Shown here: in pieces, positions 1 through 8,297 of the stretch
Position numbering within the stretch: the first letter of the stretch is position 1
Layout of the letters: the number at the start of each line of letters is the position of its first letter
Source: Curtobacterium sp. PhB115
GTDB lineage: Bacteria > Actinomycetota > Actinomycetes > Actinomycetales > Microbacteriaceae
DNA: 64,000 nucleotides
NCBI RefSeq assembly: GCF_003752025.1
Contig: NZ_RJKR01000006.1
Span: 159,466 to 223,465 of the forward strand
Direction of reading: 5' to 3'
Notes under the pieces: generated by a model
Told to the model about the DNA's origin: nothing
Database searches by the model: none
What the model saw: only the letters and a program-made list of their open reading frames with translations
Translations under genes and position numbers: made by a program

Positions 1-1
1 C

Positions 2-427
2 ATGGGTACACCGGACCAGACCGAGCTCGCCAGCGACCTGCTGACGCTGTACGGCCGGATCCGCCGCACCCTCCTGACCGGCCAGGCGGACGAGGTCACG
101 GCGTCCCAGACCGCAGCACTCGGCCGGCTCCTCCGGTACGGCGAGACGACCGTCGCCGACCTCGCCCGCGCCGAGGGTGTCCGACCGCAGTCCATGGGCG
201 CCACCGTCCAAGCGCTCGAGGACCTCGGCCTCGTCGAACGCCGACCCGACCCCGCCGACGGCCGCCGCTCGCTGGTCCACGCGACCGACGACGGTGCCCG
301 CGCACGCGCGGATGCCTGGGCCTCCCGGACGCGTGTCCTCGCCGACCGGCTCGACGGGCTCGCCGACGACGACCGAGACACCGTCGCCCGGGCCATCGCG
401 ATCCTCGTGCCGCTCACCGAACGCTGA
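2..427 (+). CDS. MarR family transcriptional regulator
   Basis: This 141-residue protein has the MarR winged-helix plan: an N-terminal dimerisation helix, a helix-turn-helix at about residues 45-75 (TTVADLARAEGVRPQSMGAT), a wing with the typical LVERRPDPADGRRS segment at about 75-90, and a C-terminal helix pair. MarR proteins are dimeric DNA-binding repressors that often control an adjacent efflux pump, and the next gene is a DHA2-type transporter in the same orientation. The ATG is the second base of the window, so the promoter is not visible and an upstream in-frame start cannot be excluded. The stop TGA is at 425-427. Family call is firm; the ligand is unknown. Confidence 0.85.
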   Translation: MGTPDQTELASDLLTLYGRIRRTLLTGQADEVTASQTAALGRLLRYGETTVADLARAEGVRPQSMGATVQALEDLGLVERRPDPADGRRSLVHATDDGARARADAWASRTRVLADRLDGLADDDRDTVARAIAILVPLTER

Positions 428-445
428 CCCGGAAGAAGCACCCTC

Positions 446-1870
446 ACGCCCACCTCGACCACTCCCACCCCCGCCGTCGACCCGGAAGCATCCGGCAGCG
501 GCAGCGGCTTCGGCCCGAAGCTCCTCATCCCGGTCCTCGTCGGCCCGCTCCTCAACCCGATCAACACGACGATGGTGTCCGTCGCCCTGGCGCCCATCTC
601 CCGCGACCTCGGGATCGGTGCCGCGCAGGCGATCTGGCTGGTCGCCGCGCTGTACCTGGCGAGTGCGATCGCGCAGCCGACGATGGGCAAGCTCGCCGAT
701 CGCTTCGGCCCGAAGAAGGTGTTCCTGACCGGGCTGGTCATCGTCGGCGTCGCCGGAGTGGTGCCCGAGTTCCTCACCGGGTTCGGCGGCGCGGTCTTCG
801 CACGGGTCCTCATCGGCATCGGGACCTCGTCGGCGTACCCGGCGGCGCTCACCACGTTGCGGCAGCACTCCGCCCGGATCGGCAAGCCGACGCCCCCGCT
901 CGTGCTCGGCGCGCTGTCGATCACGTCCCTCGTGTCCGCTGCTGCCGGCCCGCCCCTCGGCGGCGCGCTCATCGCGGCCTTCGGCTGGCACGCGATCTTC
1001 CTGGTGAACGTCCCGCTCGCCGCCTTCGGGATCGTCGTCGCGTCCCTCTGGCTGCCGTCCGACCGGCTGCGCCCCCGAGACGACGCGACCCTGCCGGTCC
1101 TGCAGGCGCTCGACCCGCTCGGCATGGTGCTCATGACCGGCACCGTCTCGGCGCTGCTCGTCTTCCTGCTCGACCTGTCCGCCGGGCTCTGGTGGCTGCT
1201 CGCGGTGGCGATCGTGCTGCTCGTCGCCCTCGTCCTGTGGGAACTGCGGGCGACGCGGCCGTTCGTGGACGTCCGGATGCTCGCGCGGAACGGTGCGCTC
1301 TCCCGCACCTACGTCCGACTGTTCCTGACCTACCTGCTCGCCTACACGATGACCTACGGGTTCTCGCAGTGGGTGCAGGACGTCGCCGGGTACTCGAGCG
1401 ACGTCGCCGGGTACATCCAGCTGCCGGCCGCGATCGTCGCCGGGGTCGCGTCGTTCGTCGTCGCCCGGAAGACCGCCGTGCGCGGACCACTCATCGTCGC
1501 CGCAGTCGTGCCGATCGTCGGCGGGGCGCTCCTGCTGTTCCTGCACACCGGGTCGCCGATCGTGCTCCTCGCCTTGACTCCCGCGCTGTTCGGTGTCCCG
1601 CAGGCCCTGGCGTCGGTGTCGAACCAGGCAGCGCTGTACCGCCTCGTCCCCGCGGAGTACATCGGTACCGCGGCGGGGCTCTCGCGCACCGCCGTGTACA
1701 TCGGCGCGATCGCGGCGTCGTCGTTGATCGGCGGGGTGTTCGGGCAGGCCCCCACCACGCCGGACCTGCACGTGCTCGCGTGGGTGATCGTCGGTGTCGC
1801 GGTGCTCCTGACCGCCCTGACCCTGGCCGACCGGCGCCTCCGAACGCCCGCCGCCGCGCCCGCTTCGTGA
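446..1870 (+). CDS. DHA2-type MFS drug efflux transporter, noncanonical start
   Basis: A proton-driven multidrug exporter of the major facilitator superfamily with about 14 hydrophobic segments, the DHA2 (EmrB/QacA) count. Motif A is present (GKLADRFGPKK). The first ATG, at 572, falls inside the first membrane helix, which begins upstream with LLIPVLVGPLLNPINTT in the same frame. Between the MarR stop (425-427) and 572 this frame holds no ATG, GTG or TTG. The best candidate is ACG at 446, with a purine-rich GGAAGAAG at 431-438 as ribosome site, giving 474 residues. The stop codon lies in the left arm of the palindromic repeat at 1862-1922. Probably controlled by the MarR neighbour. The start is uncertain; the family is not. 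Confidence 0.8.
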   Translation, partial: TPTSTTPTPAVDPEASGSGSGFGPKLLIPVLVGPLLNPINTTMVSVALAPISRDLGIGAAQAIWLVAALYLASAIAQPTMGKLADRFGPKKVFLTGLVIVGVAGVVPEFLTGFGGAVFARVLIGIGTSSAYPAALTTLRQHSARIGKPTPPLVLGALSITSLVSAAAGPPLGGALIAAFGWHAIFLVNVPLAAFGIVVASLWLPSDRLRPRDDATLPVLQALDPLGMVLMTGTVSALLVFLLDLSAGLWWLLAVAIVLLVALVLWELRATRPFVDVRMLARNGALSRTYVRLFLTYLLAYTMTYGFSQWVQDVAGYSSDVAGYIQLPAAIVAGVASFVVARKTAVRGPLIVAAVVPIVGGALLLFLHTGSPIVLLALTPALFGVPQALASVSNQAALYRLVPAEYIGTAAGLSRTAVYIGAIAASSLIGGVFGQAPTTPDLHVLAWVIVGVAVLLTALTLADRRLRTPAAAPAS

Positions 1871-1922
1871 GCAGAATTGGTCGGGTCGTGTGACGGCACT
1901 CGACCATTTCTGCTCACGAAGC
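1862..1922. repeat. Dispersed palindromic repeat, family A, copy 1
   Basis: Inverted repeat with 22-bp arms at 1862-1883 and 1901-1922, one mismatch, and a 17-nt loop. The core GTGAGCAG...GGTCG is shared with copies at 32574-32624 and 33613-33663. The transporter stop TGA is part of the arm. As RNA it would form a strong hairpin without a T tract, so it may act as a terminator or mRNA stabiliser. Confidence 0.85.
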
Positions 1923-1942
1923 ACCGCGCTCGCCGCGCCGGG

Positions 1943-1948
1943 TACCCT
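1943..1948 (+). promoter_or_regulatory. -10 box of leaderless purU promoter
   Basis: TACCCT ends exactly 6 nt before the GTG at 1955, the spacing seen when transcription starts at the first base of the start codon. No Shine-Dalgarno sequence is present. Confidence 0.55.
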
Positions 1949-1954
1949 GATCCG

Positions 1955-2836
1955 GTGACCGACCCGACGCCTGCGCAGCCCGAGCAGACCCCCACGCACT
2001 GGACCCTGACGCTCGTCTGCGACGACCAGCCCGGCATCGTGCACGCCGTCTCCGGAGCCGTCGTGGCCGCGAACGGCAACATCACCGAGTCGCAGCAGTT
2101 CTCGAGCGTCGACACGAACACCTTCTTCATGCGGCTGCAGGTGATGGCGCCCGTGGACCGCGCGACCTTCGAGGCTGCCCTCGCCCCCGTCGCCGCACGC
2201 TACGACGCCCGCGTCCAGCTCGACGTCGTCGGTCGCCCGCTGCGCACGCTCGTGCTCGTGTCGAAGGCCGGGCACTGCCTCAACGACCTGCTCTACCGCC
2301 AGCGCGGCGGTCAGCTGCCGATCGAGGTGCCGCTCGTCCTGTCGAACCACCCGGACCTGTCCGAGCTCGCGTCGTTCTACTCGGTGCCGTTCGAGCACCG
2401 GCCCGTCACCGACGCCGACTCCAAGCAGCAGATGGAACGCCGCGTGCTCGAGGCCGTCGAGGAGCACGACATCGAACTCGTCGTCCTCGCCCGCTACATG
2501 CAGATCCTGTCGCCGGAGCTCTGCGCGGCGCTCGAGGGGCGCGCCGTGAACATCCACCACTCGTTCCTGCCCGGCTTCAAGGGGGCGAACCCCTACCGCC
2601 AGGCGCACGCCCGCGGCGTGAAGCTCATCGGCGCCACCGCGCACTTCGTGACGAGCGACCTCGACGAGGGGCCGATCATCGAGCAGAACGTCGTCCGCGT
2701 CGACCACACGAAGGACCCCGCCGAGTTGGTCTCCATCGGCCAGGACGAGGAGTCCCGCACCCTCACCCAGGCGGTGCGCTGGATCGCGGAGGACCGTGTC
2801 CTGCTCGACGGCGCCCGCACCATCATCTTCAAGTAG
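1955..2836 (+). CDS. purU: Formyltetrahydrofolate deformylase
   Basis: Hydrolyses 10-formyltetrahydrofolate to formate and tetrahydrofolate, balancing one-carbon pools and feeding formate to purine synthesis. The 293-residue protein has an N-terminal ACT domain (about residues 12-90, with CDDQPGIVHAVSG) followed by a formyltransferase fold. The catalytic block HHSFLPGFKGANPY at about 195-208 and the downstream HFVTSDLDEGPII carry the Asn/His/Asp triad expected of PurU. The GTG at 1955 was chosen because it sits 6 nt after a -10 hexamer and matches the usual length; the longer reading frame from 1877 would run through the palindromic repeat. The next gene follows after 8 nt, so purU, the membrane protein and nagA may be cotranscribed. 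Confidence 0.9.
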   Translation: MTDPTPAQPEQTPTHWTLTLVCDDQPGIVHAVSGAVVAANGNITESQQFSSVDTNTFFMRLQVMAPVDRATFEAALAPVAARYDARVQLDVVGRPLRTLVLVSKAGHCLNDLLYRQRGGQLPIEVPLVLSNHPDLSELASFYSVPFEHRPVTDADSKQQMERRVLEAVEEHDIELVVLARYMQILSPELCAALEGRAVNIHHSFLPGFKGANPYRQAHARGVKLIGATAHFVTSDLDEGPIIEQNVVRVDHTKDPAELVSIGQDEESRTLTQAVRWIAEDRVLLDGARTIIFK

Positions 2837-2844
2837 GCAACATC

Positions 2845-3252
2845 ATGACGAACGCCCCGAAGTCCCCCGTCGACTGGGGAGAAGTCCCCGATCCCTCAGC
2901 CGTCGGGAAGCCTCGGCGGCAGTTCGACGGCTGGCGCGTCCTCCGGATCATCGTCTGCGCCTTCGGACTGCTCTCCCTGGCCTACTGGGGCTACATCGCG
3001 TGGCCGTACCCGATGCCGAGCATCCTCTTCCTGGTGGGAGCTCCGGTCTTCGCCGCCGTGGTCTGGTACTTCTTCCGCTCGCCCGCCTCCCCGATCGAGA
3101 CCGACGTCGTCGGCAAGACGATCGTCGAGGTCGCCCTGGTCGTCGCCGCAGGCGGCTGCTGGATCGCGATCGGCCACCCGGTCGTGGGCCTCGTCTTCAT
3201 CGTGATCGCCGCCCTGAGCGGCGTCGTCGCGTTCCGCAGGGAGACCGCGTGA
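2845..3252 (+). CDS. Small four-helix membrane protein (YrdB/DUF2568-like)
   Basis: A 135-residue integral membrane protein. After about 30 charged N-terminal residues come four predicted helices: about 31-52, 57-78, 90-107 and 111-128, ending in a positively charged tail. Length and spacing resemble the YrdB/DUF2568 family, whose function is unknown; that assignment rests on pattern only. It sits 8 nt after purU and its stop overlaps the GTG of nagA by 4 nt (GTGA at 3249-3252), so translation of nagA is probably coupled to it. Nothing in the sequence indicates a substrate or enzymatic role. Confidence 0.7.
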   Translation: MTNAPKSPVDWGEVPDPSAVGKPRRQFDGWRVLRIIVCAFGLLSLAYWGYIAWPYPMPSILFLVGAPVFAAVVWYFFRSPASPIETDVVGKTIVEVALVVAAGGCWIAIGHPVVGLVFIVIAALSGVVAFRRETA

Positions 3253-4415
3253 CCGCCACGGGCCTCCAGACCGGCCGGGAGGCCCGACGCACCCTGGTGC
3301 GCGCAGCCCGCGTCGTCGACGCGGCCGGGTCCACGGCGGACGGCTGGGTCCTGATCGTCGGTGACACCGTCCACGCGGTCGGTTCCGGCCCCGAGGCCCC
3401 GGCAGCCGACCAGGTCGTCGACCTGGGCGACGCGATCCTGACGCCCGGGTTCATCGACCTGCACGGGCACGGTGGGGCGACCGAGGCCTACGAGGACGAC
3501 TCCTTCGCCGAATCACTCGCGATGCACCGAGCGCACGGCACGACCCGCTCGGTCCTGTCGCTCGTCGCCAACCCGCTCCCGGACCTCGCGGCGTCGCTCG
3601 CACGGGTCCGCTCCGTGATGGACCACGACGCGCTCGTGCTCGGCGCGCACCTGGAGGGGCCGTTCCTGTCCCCGCACAACAAGGGCGCCCACAACGAGTC
3701 GTTCCTGGTCGACCCGTCGCCGTCGGCGGTGTCCGCACTGCTCGAGTCCGGCGAAGACGTCATCCGCCAGGTCACCATCGCCCCTGAACTCCCAGGCGCA
3801 CTCGACGCCGTCGGCCGGTTCGTCGCTGCCGGGGTCACCGTCGCCGTCGGCCACACCGTCGGCACCCTCGACCAGGCCCGCGCCGCGTTCGACGCCGGGG
3901 CGACCCTGCTGACCCACGCGTTCAACGCCATGCCGGGCCTGCACCACCGGGCGCCCGGGCCGATCGGCGCGGCCGTGGCCGACGACCGGGTGACGCTCGA
4001 GTTGATCCTCGACGGCGTCCACGTGCACCCCGTCGTGGCGGACACGCTGTTCCGTGCTGCCCCGGGCCGGGTCGCGCTCATCACCGACGCGATGGGCGCT
4101 GCCGGCGCTGCCGACGGGTCCTACCGTCTGGGGTCGCTCGACGTCACCGTGTCGGGCGGTGTCGCGCACGTCGCCGGGACCGACACCATCGCGGGCTCGA
4201 CGTTGACCCAGGACGTGGCGCTGCGGAACGCGGTCGGGCTCGCCGGACGGACACTGCCCGAGGCCGTCGCGGCCCTGACGAGTGTGCCGGCCGGTGCGCT
4301 CGGGCTCGGCGACCGGTTGGGTCGGCTCGCGCCGGGGTACGCGGCGGACCTCGTGGCGCTGTCGCCGTCGCTCGAGGTGCAGCGGGTGTGGGCCGACGGC
4401 CGAGAGCTCGGCTGA
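3249..4415 (+). CDS. nagA: N-acetylglucosamine-6-phosphate deacetylase
   Basis: Removes the acetyl group from GlcNAc-6-phosphate, giving glucosamine-6-phosphate for NagB (encoded at 14610-15395). The 388-residue protein has the amidohydrolase barrel: the N-terminal metal-site region TPGFIDLHGHGG (about 68-79), HLEGPF, VGHTVGT, THAFNAM and the catalytic Asp in ALITDAMGAAG. The GTG at 3249 overlaps the preceding stop by 4 nt and directly precedes the family-typical N-terminus; longer readings from 2796 would run through the upstream gene. Cytoplasmic. nagA and nagB are separated by 10 kb here, unlike the usual nagBA operon, and no dre site is visible upstream of nagA. Confidence 0.92.
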   Translation: MTATGLQTGREARRTLVRAARVVDAAGSTADGWVLIVGDTVHAVGSGPEAPAADQVVDLGDAILTPGFIDLHGHGGATEAYEDDSFAESLAMHRAHGTTRSVLSLVANPLPDLAASLARVRSVMDHDALVLGAHLEGPFLSPHNKGAHNESFLVDPSPSAVSALLESGEDVIRQVTIAPELPGALDAVGRFVAAGVTVAVGHTVGTLDQARAAFDAGATLLTHAFNAMPGLHHRAPGPIGAAVADDRVTLELILDGVHVHPVVADTLFRAAPGRVALITDAMGAAGAADGSYRLGSLDVTVSGGVAHVAGTDTIAGSTLTQDVALRNAVGLAGRTLPEAVAALTSVPAGALGLGDRLGRLAPGYAADLVALSPSLEVQRVWADGRELG

Positions 4416-4419
4416 CGTG

Positions 4420-4986
4420 ATGCCCACGAACCCCATCGGACACCTGCTGCGCAACCGACGAGCCGGCCAGCACACCCTCGCCTGGGCGGATCCGGACCTG
4501 CAGGTCGACGAGACCTTCACCCTCGCCAGTCCGGCGTTCGACGACGGCACGCCGATCCCCGAGCGGCACAGGGGCAGGCTGCGCGGTCCGAACATCTCCC
4601 CCGCCCTCGTGTGGACCGCCCCGCCGCTCGGCGCGCGGGAACTCGTCCTCGTCGTACAGGACCCCGACGTGCCGTTCGGCAGGCCCGCCACCCACGGTCT
4701 CACCGTCGGCATCGACCCGGAGCTCCGGAGCATCCCGGAGAACGGACTCGCCCAGCCCAGTCCCGTCCCCGGGCTGGTCCACGGCAAGGGCGCACTCGGA
4801 CGACGCGGCTACGCCGGACCGCTCCCGATCCGCTCCCACGGGCCGCACTCCTACGTCTTCCAGCTGTTCGCACTCGACGAGCGGATCGAGCTCCCGGACG
4901 CGTTCACGCTCGCCGACGCGGTCGGGGCCATGGCCGGTCGCGTGATCGGTCGTGCTCGTCTCGAGGGGACGTACGAGAACCGCTGA
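4420..4986 (+). CDS. YbhB/YbcL family Raf-kinase-inhibitor-like (PEBP) protein
   Basis: A 188-residue cytoplasmic PEBP-fold protein. The anion-binding pocket motifs are visible: VLVVQDPDVPFGRPATHG at about 75-92 and the HGPHSYVFQLFALD block at about 140-153. Bacterial PEBP proteins are conserved but have poorly defined roles, and no kinase target can be inferred. The ATG at 4420 directly follows nagA (stop at 4415); a GTG at 4417 is in frame and equally possible. There is no room for a promoter, so it is the last gene of the purU-nagA transcription unit. Confidence 0.85.
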   Translation: MPTNPIGHLLRNRRAGQHTLAWADPDLQVDETFTLASPAFDDGTPIPERHRGRLRGPNISPALVWTAPPLGARELVLVVQDPDVPFGRPATHGLTVGIDPELRSIPENGLAQPSPVPGLVHGKGALGRRGYAGPLPIRSHGPHSYVFQLFALDERIELPDAFTLADAVGAMAGRVIGRARLEGTYENR

Positions 4987-4995
4987 TCGGGTCCG

Positions 4996-5547
4996 TCACG
5001 GCAGGTTGGTGGGGCGTGGGTTGAGCGGCTCCCCGAACCTCGGGGTGCGCCCCGGCACACAGTGTCCATCGATGAACACATCGGCGTACGAGTCGAACAC
5101 CTGGAACCCGATGCCGAAACCGTCCCCTGCGGTCCCGCCGAGGTAGCCGTTCGGGTAGCCGATGACCGTCCGCCTCGGCGTGAGCGTCGCGTCGTGCTCG
5201 ACGCGTGCACCGTGGTACCCGATAGCGGCGAGCGCCTTCGCGACCCGCTCGGCGACTTCGTCCGGTGTGCCGGGGAGCGGGAGACGTCTACTGGCCGAGT
5301 ACGAGTACTGGGAGGCCTCCGCACCACGGCTGCCGCAGCGGAGCCAAGCGGGCATGTCATCGCCCCAACCGTCCTCGCCGACGGCCGACCGGACAGCAGC
5401 GAAGATGTCCAGGACGTCCTGGTGTGACTCTTCGACGTTCATCGTCGTCTCCTTCTGCATCGGGGAGTAGGGAGCTGAGGCGCACCCGGTCAGGAGCGCA
5501 GCGACCGCCACGCTGGCCGCTGCGGCACGCAGCCATCGCTCCGTCAC
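4996..5547 (-). CDS. Predicted lipoprotein, tandem paralogue 2 (immunity-like)
   Basis: A 183-residue exported lipoprotein: short charged N-terminus, hydrophobic stretch and lipobox LTGC about 20 residues in, so acylation on the cytoplasmic membrane is expected. The mature part is closely similar to the upstream gene product (5544-6107): both share NVEESHQDVLDIFAAV near the start, then LPLPGTPDEVA, and end in DGHCVPGRTP-FGEPLNPRPT-LP. The start is GTG at 5547, overlapping the upstream stop in a GTGA tetranucleotide, so the two are translationally coupled. I recognise no named domain. Position directly behind a WXG/hydrolase fusion gene suggests immunity against that protein, which is inference. 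Confidence 0.72.
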   Translation of the reverse strand: MTERWLRAAAASVAVAALLTGCASAPYSPMQKETTMNVEESHQDVLDIFAAVRSAVGEDGWGDDMPAWLRCGSRGAEASQYSYSASRRLPLPGTPDEVAERVAKALAAIGYHGARVEHDATLTPRRTVIGYPNGYLGGTAGDGFGIGFQVFDSYADVFIDGHCVPGRTPRFGEPLNPRPTNLP

Positions 5548-6107
5548 GGCAGGTCGGTGGGGCGTGGGTTGAGCGGTTCCCCGAACTTCGGGGTCCTGCC
5601 GGGCACGCAGTGGCCATCGATGGACACATCGACGTACGACTCGAAGGCTTGGAAGAAGATGGCGAACCCGTCCCCCGCGGTCCCGCGGAGGTAGCCCTTC
5701 GGGTAGCTGATCACCGTCCGCTCCGGCGTGAGCTCCGTGTCGTGCTCGACGCGCGCACCCTCGTAGCCGATCGCCGCGAGGGCCTTCACGAACCGTGCGG
5801 CGACCTCGTCCGGTGTGCCGGGAAGCGGAAGCCTTCGGGTACTGGCGTAGGTGTACTGCGCCGCGTCTTCGCCACCGCTCCCACACAGGTTCCACCCGGG
5901 GTCGTCATCTCCCCAACCGTCCGCCCCGACGACGGACTGCACCGCGGCGAAGATGTCCAGGACGTCCTGGTGTGACTCTTCGACGTTCATCGACCTGTCC
6001 TTCTGCATCGGGGAGTACGGGGAGGAACCGGCGCACCCGGTCAGGAGCGCAGCAATCGCGACGCTGGTGGCTGCGGCACGGAGCCGTCGTTCAGAGCCTC
6101 GGGTCAC
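5544..6107 (-). CDS. Predicted lipoprotein, tandem paralogue 1 (immunity-like)
   Basis: A 187-residue lipoprotein with lipobox LTGC near residue 23 and the same mature domain as its downstream neighbour. The gene pair arose by tandem duplication: the DNA around 5401-5443 and 5949-5991 is nearly identical with an offset of about 548 bp. The start GTG at 6107 lies inside the 3' end of the hydrolase gene (17-nt overlap, 6091-6107), which ties expression to it. Differences between the copies cluster in the middle of the protein while both ends stay constant, as would be expected if they recognise different toxin variants. Function is inferred from context only. Confidence 0.72.
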   Translation of the reverse strand: MTRGSERRLRAAATSVAIAALLTGCAGSSPYSPMQKDRSMNVEESHQDVLDIFAAVQSVVGADGWGDDDPGWNLCGSGGEDAAQYTYASTRRLPLPGTPDEVAARFVKALAAIGYEGARVEHDTELTPERTVISYPKGYLRGTAGDGFAIFFQAFESYVDVSIDGHCVPGRTPKFGEPLNPRPTDLP

Positions 6108-7962
6108 CGGTGAGTCCTGTCTGCCAGCCGAACATGAGCCAGTCGTCCTCCGTCTGCTGCCGCATCCGGTCGAAGGGGCCGCCCTGCTCGGGGATCTCGC
6201 CGCCGAGCCCCATCGCGGCTCGGGCCGCGTTGTCCTGGGCGGTAGTGCGGTTGTCGAAGTACGAGTACCGGCCGTCGGCGTTCTCACCGTCGTACGGGCC
6301 GTGGTGGGTGACACCGTGCAGGGTCTGCCCACCGCTCCGTTCGGTCTCCGAACTGAACTCGTGCGATCCCCAGGACGACTCGGTCGGATCCCGCCGACCG
6401 GACAGGTTCTGCCCGGTGACGGCCCAGCCGTCCTTCGCCCCCTGGGTCGCGAACACCTCGCCGTCGGGTACGCGGAGCGCGGAAGCGTTCGGCGCGACGT
6501 CGGTGACGCCTGCTGAGCCGAGCAGCACCACGTGGTCGGCGTGCGTCTTCGTCAAGGCGATCGTCGCGACGGTCGTGCCGTAGGAGTGGCCCATCACGGT
6601 CAGGTCGGTGTCGCGTCCGGCGGCGGCGCGTGCCGCGTGGAACCCGTCGAGATCGGCCACCAGCCGAGTGGCACCCGCGTTCGCACGGTCGTTCCCGATC
6701 ACGGTCGCGAACGACGGATCGTCCGCCATCGGCGGGTGGTAGCCGATCCACGACAGGACGGCGACGTCGCTGCGGCGGGCACCGGACACGCGGACCTGCG
6801 CGGCCCACATCCCCATCGCGATCGCGGCGTAGTTCTGCACCGTGCCGTCCTGGTACGTGGCGGTGTTCATGCCCGGCACGATCACGCTGACGTGCGCGGC
6901 CCGGTCGAGGTCACCGACGACGATCTGCGCGAGCGGGGGCCGGTCGTCGACGAGCGAGACCAACGACACCGTGGAGGTTTCGAGCGTGTCCTGGATGTTC
7001 CGGTACCCGTCGCGCTGACGCTCCCACACGAGCAGCTGCTCTCGGGCCGCGGCCGCTTCGGCCGGCGTCCTCGCGGCGTCCCGTCGTCTCCGCCAGAGCG
7101 CCGCCTGCCGCTCAGCGTGCGCGAGGCGCTTCCCCAGGACGGTCCTGTTCGCCCTGGCCCGCGCCCAGTAGGCAACGCCGTTGCGGTTCCCGATGACCGC
7201 TGGCAGTGCTGCGATGAACGCTCGTTGTGCGGCAGACGGAGCACCGTCGGGTCCGGACATCGCGTGCCACCAGCTGGCGACCGCCGCAGAGCCCAGGCCG
7301 GCGAGACGCTCGCCGATCCGCTCGTCGTCCTGCAGGACAGCGATCGTCTCCCGATCGAGGGTGCCGAGCCAGGTGAGGAACTGCCCGTCGCTCATCGCCG
7401 CGATGACTGCGGCCGACACCAGCGTGCCGAGCACCGACCGGTCCTCGAGCGCCGAGGCAGCCGCACGGTCGGCGTCGGCACGGCGGGCGACGAGCTCGTC
7501 CCACTGCGCCGTCAACCTCGACTCGACGTCGGCCAGCCAGACGCCACTGCGCTGCAACTGGCGCAGCAGTGCGTCGTCTGAATCGACCGCGTCCGCCCTC
7601 GCAGCCGTCACGGCCGCGTCGCGGATCGCTCGGCCGTTGGCGTCGATGTCCGCAGCGGTGTCCCGGAGCGTCGTCTGCACCCGGGCGGCCTCGTCCTGGA
7701 TCTGCTGCACCTCGCGGGCGTAGGTGGCGAGCGCCGTCGCCGCGGAGTCCAGCCGCCCGGCGATGCGTTGGGCGCTCGCCGGCACGGTGGCGGCGGTCGT
7801 GAGGAACTGCCGCTGCGCCGCTCCAGCCCACCCTGACGATGCCGACTCCGCCGCGCTGAGGACGTGGCGGGCACCCTCGCGGACGGCATCGGAGTGGTCC
7901 TCGTGCAGGCGAGCGATGCGTTTGATGCCGTCCGGGTCACCCGCCATCGGATCCGCGGTCAC
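6091..7962 (-). CDS. WXG100-like domain fused to alpha/beta hydrolase (DUF1023-type)
   Basis: A 623-residue protein without signal peptide. The N-terminal part (about 10-95) is a helical hairpin with the motif SSGWAGAAQRQF, the W-x-G turn of type VII secretion substrates. A long helical, Ala/Arg-rich middle follows. The C-terminal part (about 370-600) is an alpha/beta hydrolase of the DUF1023 kind with nucleophile motif MGHSYGTTVA (Ser near 460), a preceding VIVPGMNTATY oxyanion segment and a His-rich HGVTHHGPYDG late in the chain that could supply the catalytic His. The start GTG at 7962 overlaps the upstream stop (GTGA); an ATG at 7947 is also possible. With the 92-residue partner and two lipoproteins it resembles a type VII lipase or esterase effector. 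Confidence 0.8.
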   Translation of the reverse strand: MTADPMAGDPDGIKRIARLHEDHSDAVREGARHVLSAAESASSGWAGAAQRQFLTTAATVPASAQRIAGRLDSAATALATYAREVQQIQDEAARVQTTLRDTAADIDANGRAIRDAAVTAARADAVDSDDALLRQLQRSGVWLADVESRLTAQWDELVARRADADRAAASALEDRSVLGTLVSAAVIAAMSDGQFLTWLGTLDRETIAVLQDDERIGERLAGLGSAAVASWWHAMSGPDGAPSAAQRAFIAALPAVIGNRNGVAYWARARANRTVLGKRLAHAERQAALWRRRRDAARTPAEAAAAREQLLVWERQRDGYRNIQDTLETSTVSLVSLVDDRPPLAQIVVGDLDRAAHVSVIVPGMNTATYQDGTVQNYAAIAMGMWAAQVRVSGARRSDVAVLSWIGYHPPMADDPSFATVIGNDRANAGATRLVADLDGFHAARAAAGRDTDLTVMGHSYGTTVATIALTKTHADHVVLLGSAGVTDVAPNASALRVPDGEVFATQGAKDGWAVTGQNLSGRRDPTESSWGSHEFSSETERSGGQTLHGVTHHGPYDGENADGRYSYFDNRTTAQDNAARAAMGLGGEIPEQGGPFDRMRQQTEDDWLMFGWQTGLTGDPRL

Positions 7963-8237
7963 CGCACGCCCCAGGCGAGCTCGGCATCGGCGCGCAGCAC
8001 GGCATCGGCCGCATCGGACACGAAGCCGCACAGTGTGTCCGCGTCGTCGCCCAGTGAACGGGTCATCGCGTCGTGCGCGGTGGCCGACGCGGTGAAGGCC
8101 GTCGACACCGTGCCGGAGCCGAAGGCACCGTCGTCCGCACTCGACAACGGTCGTTCCGCGCGGAACTCCGCCGCTGCGTGCTCGACCGCCCTCGACACCT
8201 CCTGCATCACCCGCAGGTCGACCGTCAGATCCCCCAT
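7959..8237 (-). CDS. WXG100-superfamily-like small protein
   Basis: A 92-residue, almost entirely helical, acidic protein beginning MGDLTVDLRVMQEVSRAVEH and rich in Ala. Length, the Gly-containing turn in the middle (GAFGSGTV) and the two-helix pattern fit the WXG100/ESAT-6 superfamily, although Trp is missing from the turn. Such proteins usually pair with a larger WXG or LXG substrate and act as targeting partners. The ATG at 8237 is preceded by a GAGGGGG ribosome site; a longer frame to 8297 would run through the promoter. First gene of a four-gene operon reading down to 4996. Confidence 0.7.
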   Translation of the reverse strand: MGDLTVDLRVMQEVSRAVEHAAAEFRAERPLSSADDGAFGSGTVSTAFTASATAHDAMTRSLGDDADTLCGFVSDAADAVLRADAELAWGVR

Positions 8238-8269
8238 GTCGCCCCCTCGACTCGTTCGTCGAGGCCAAC

Positions 8270-8297
8270 ATATCAGCGCTGAAGTACCGCGTGTCAA
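8270..8297 (-). promoter_or_regulatory. Promoter of the WXG/hydrolase/lipoprotein operon
   Basis: On the minus strand a perfect -35 TTGACA (8297-8292) is followed after 16 nt by TGATAT (8275-8270). A second GGTTGACACGC copy lies 16 nt further upstream (TTGACA at 8313-8308), so there is either a tandem promoter or a repeated activator or repressor site. Confidence 0.6.
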
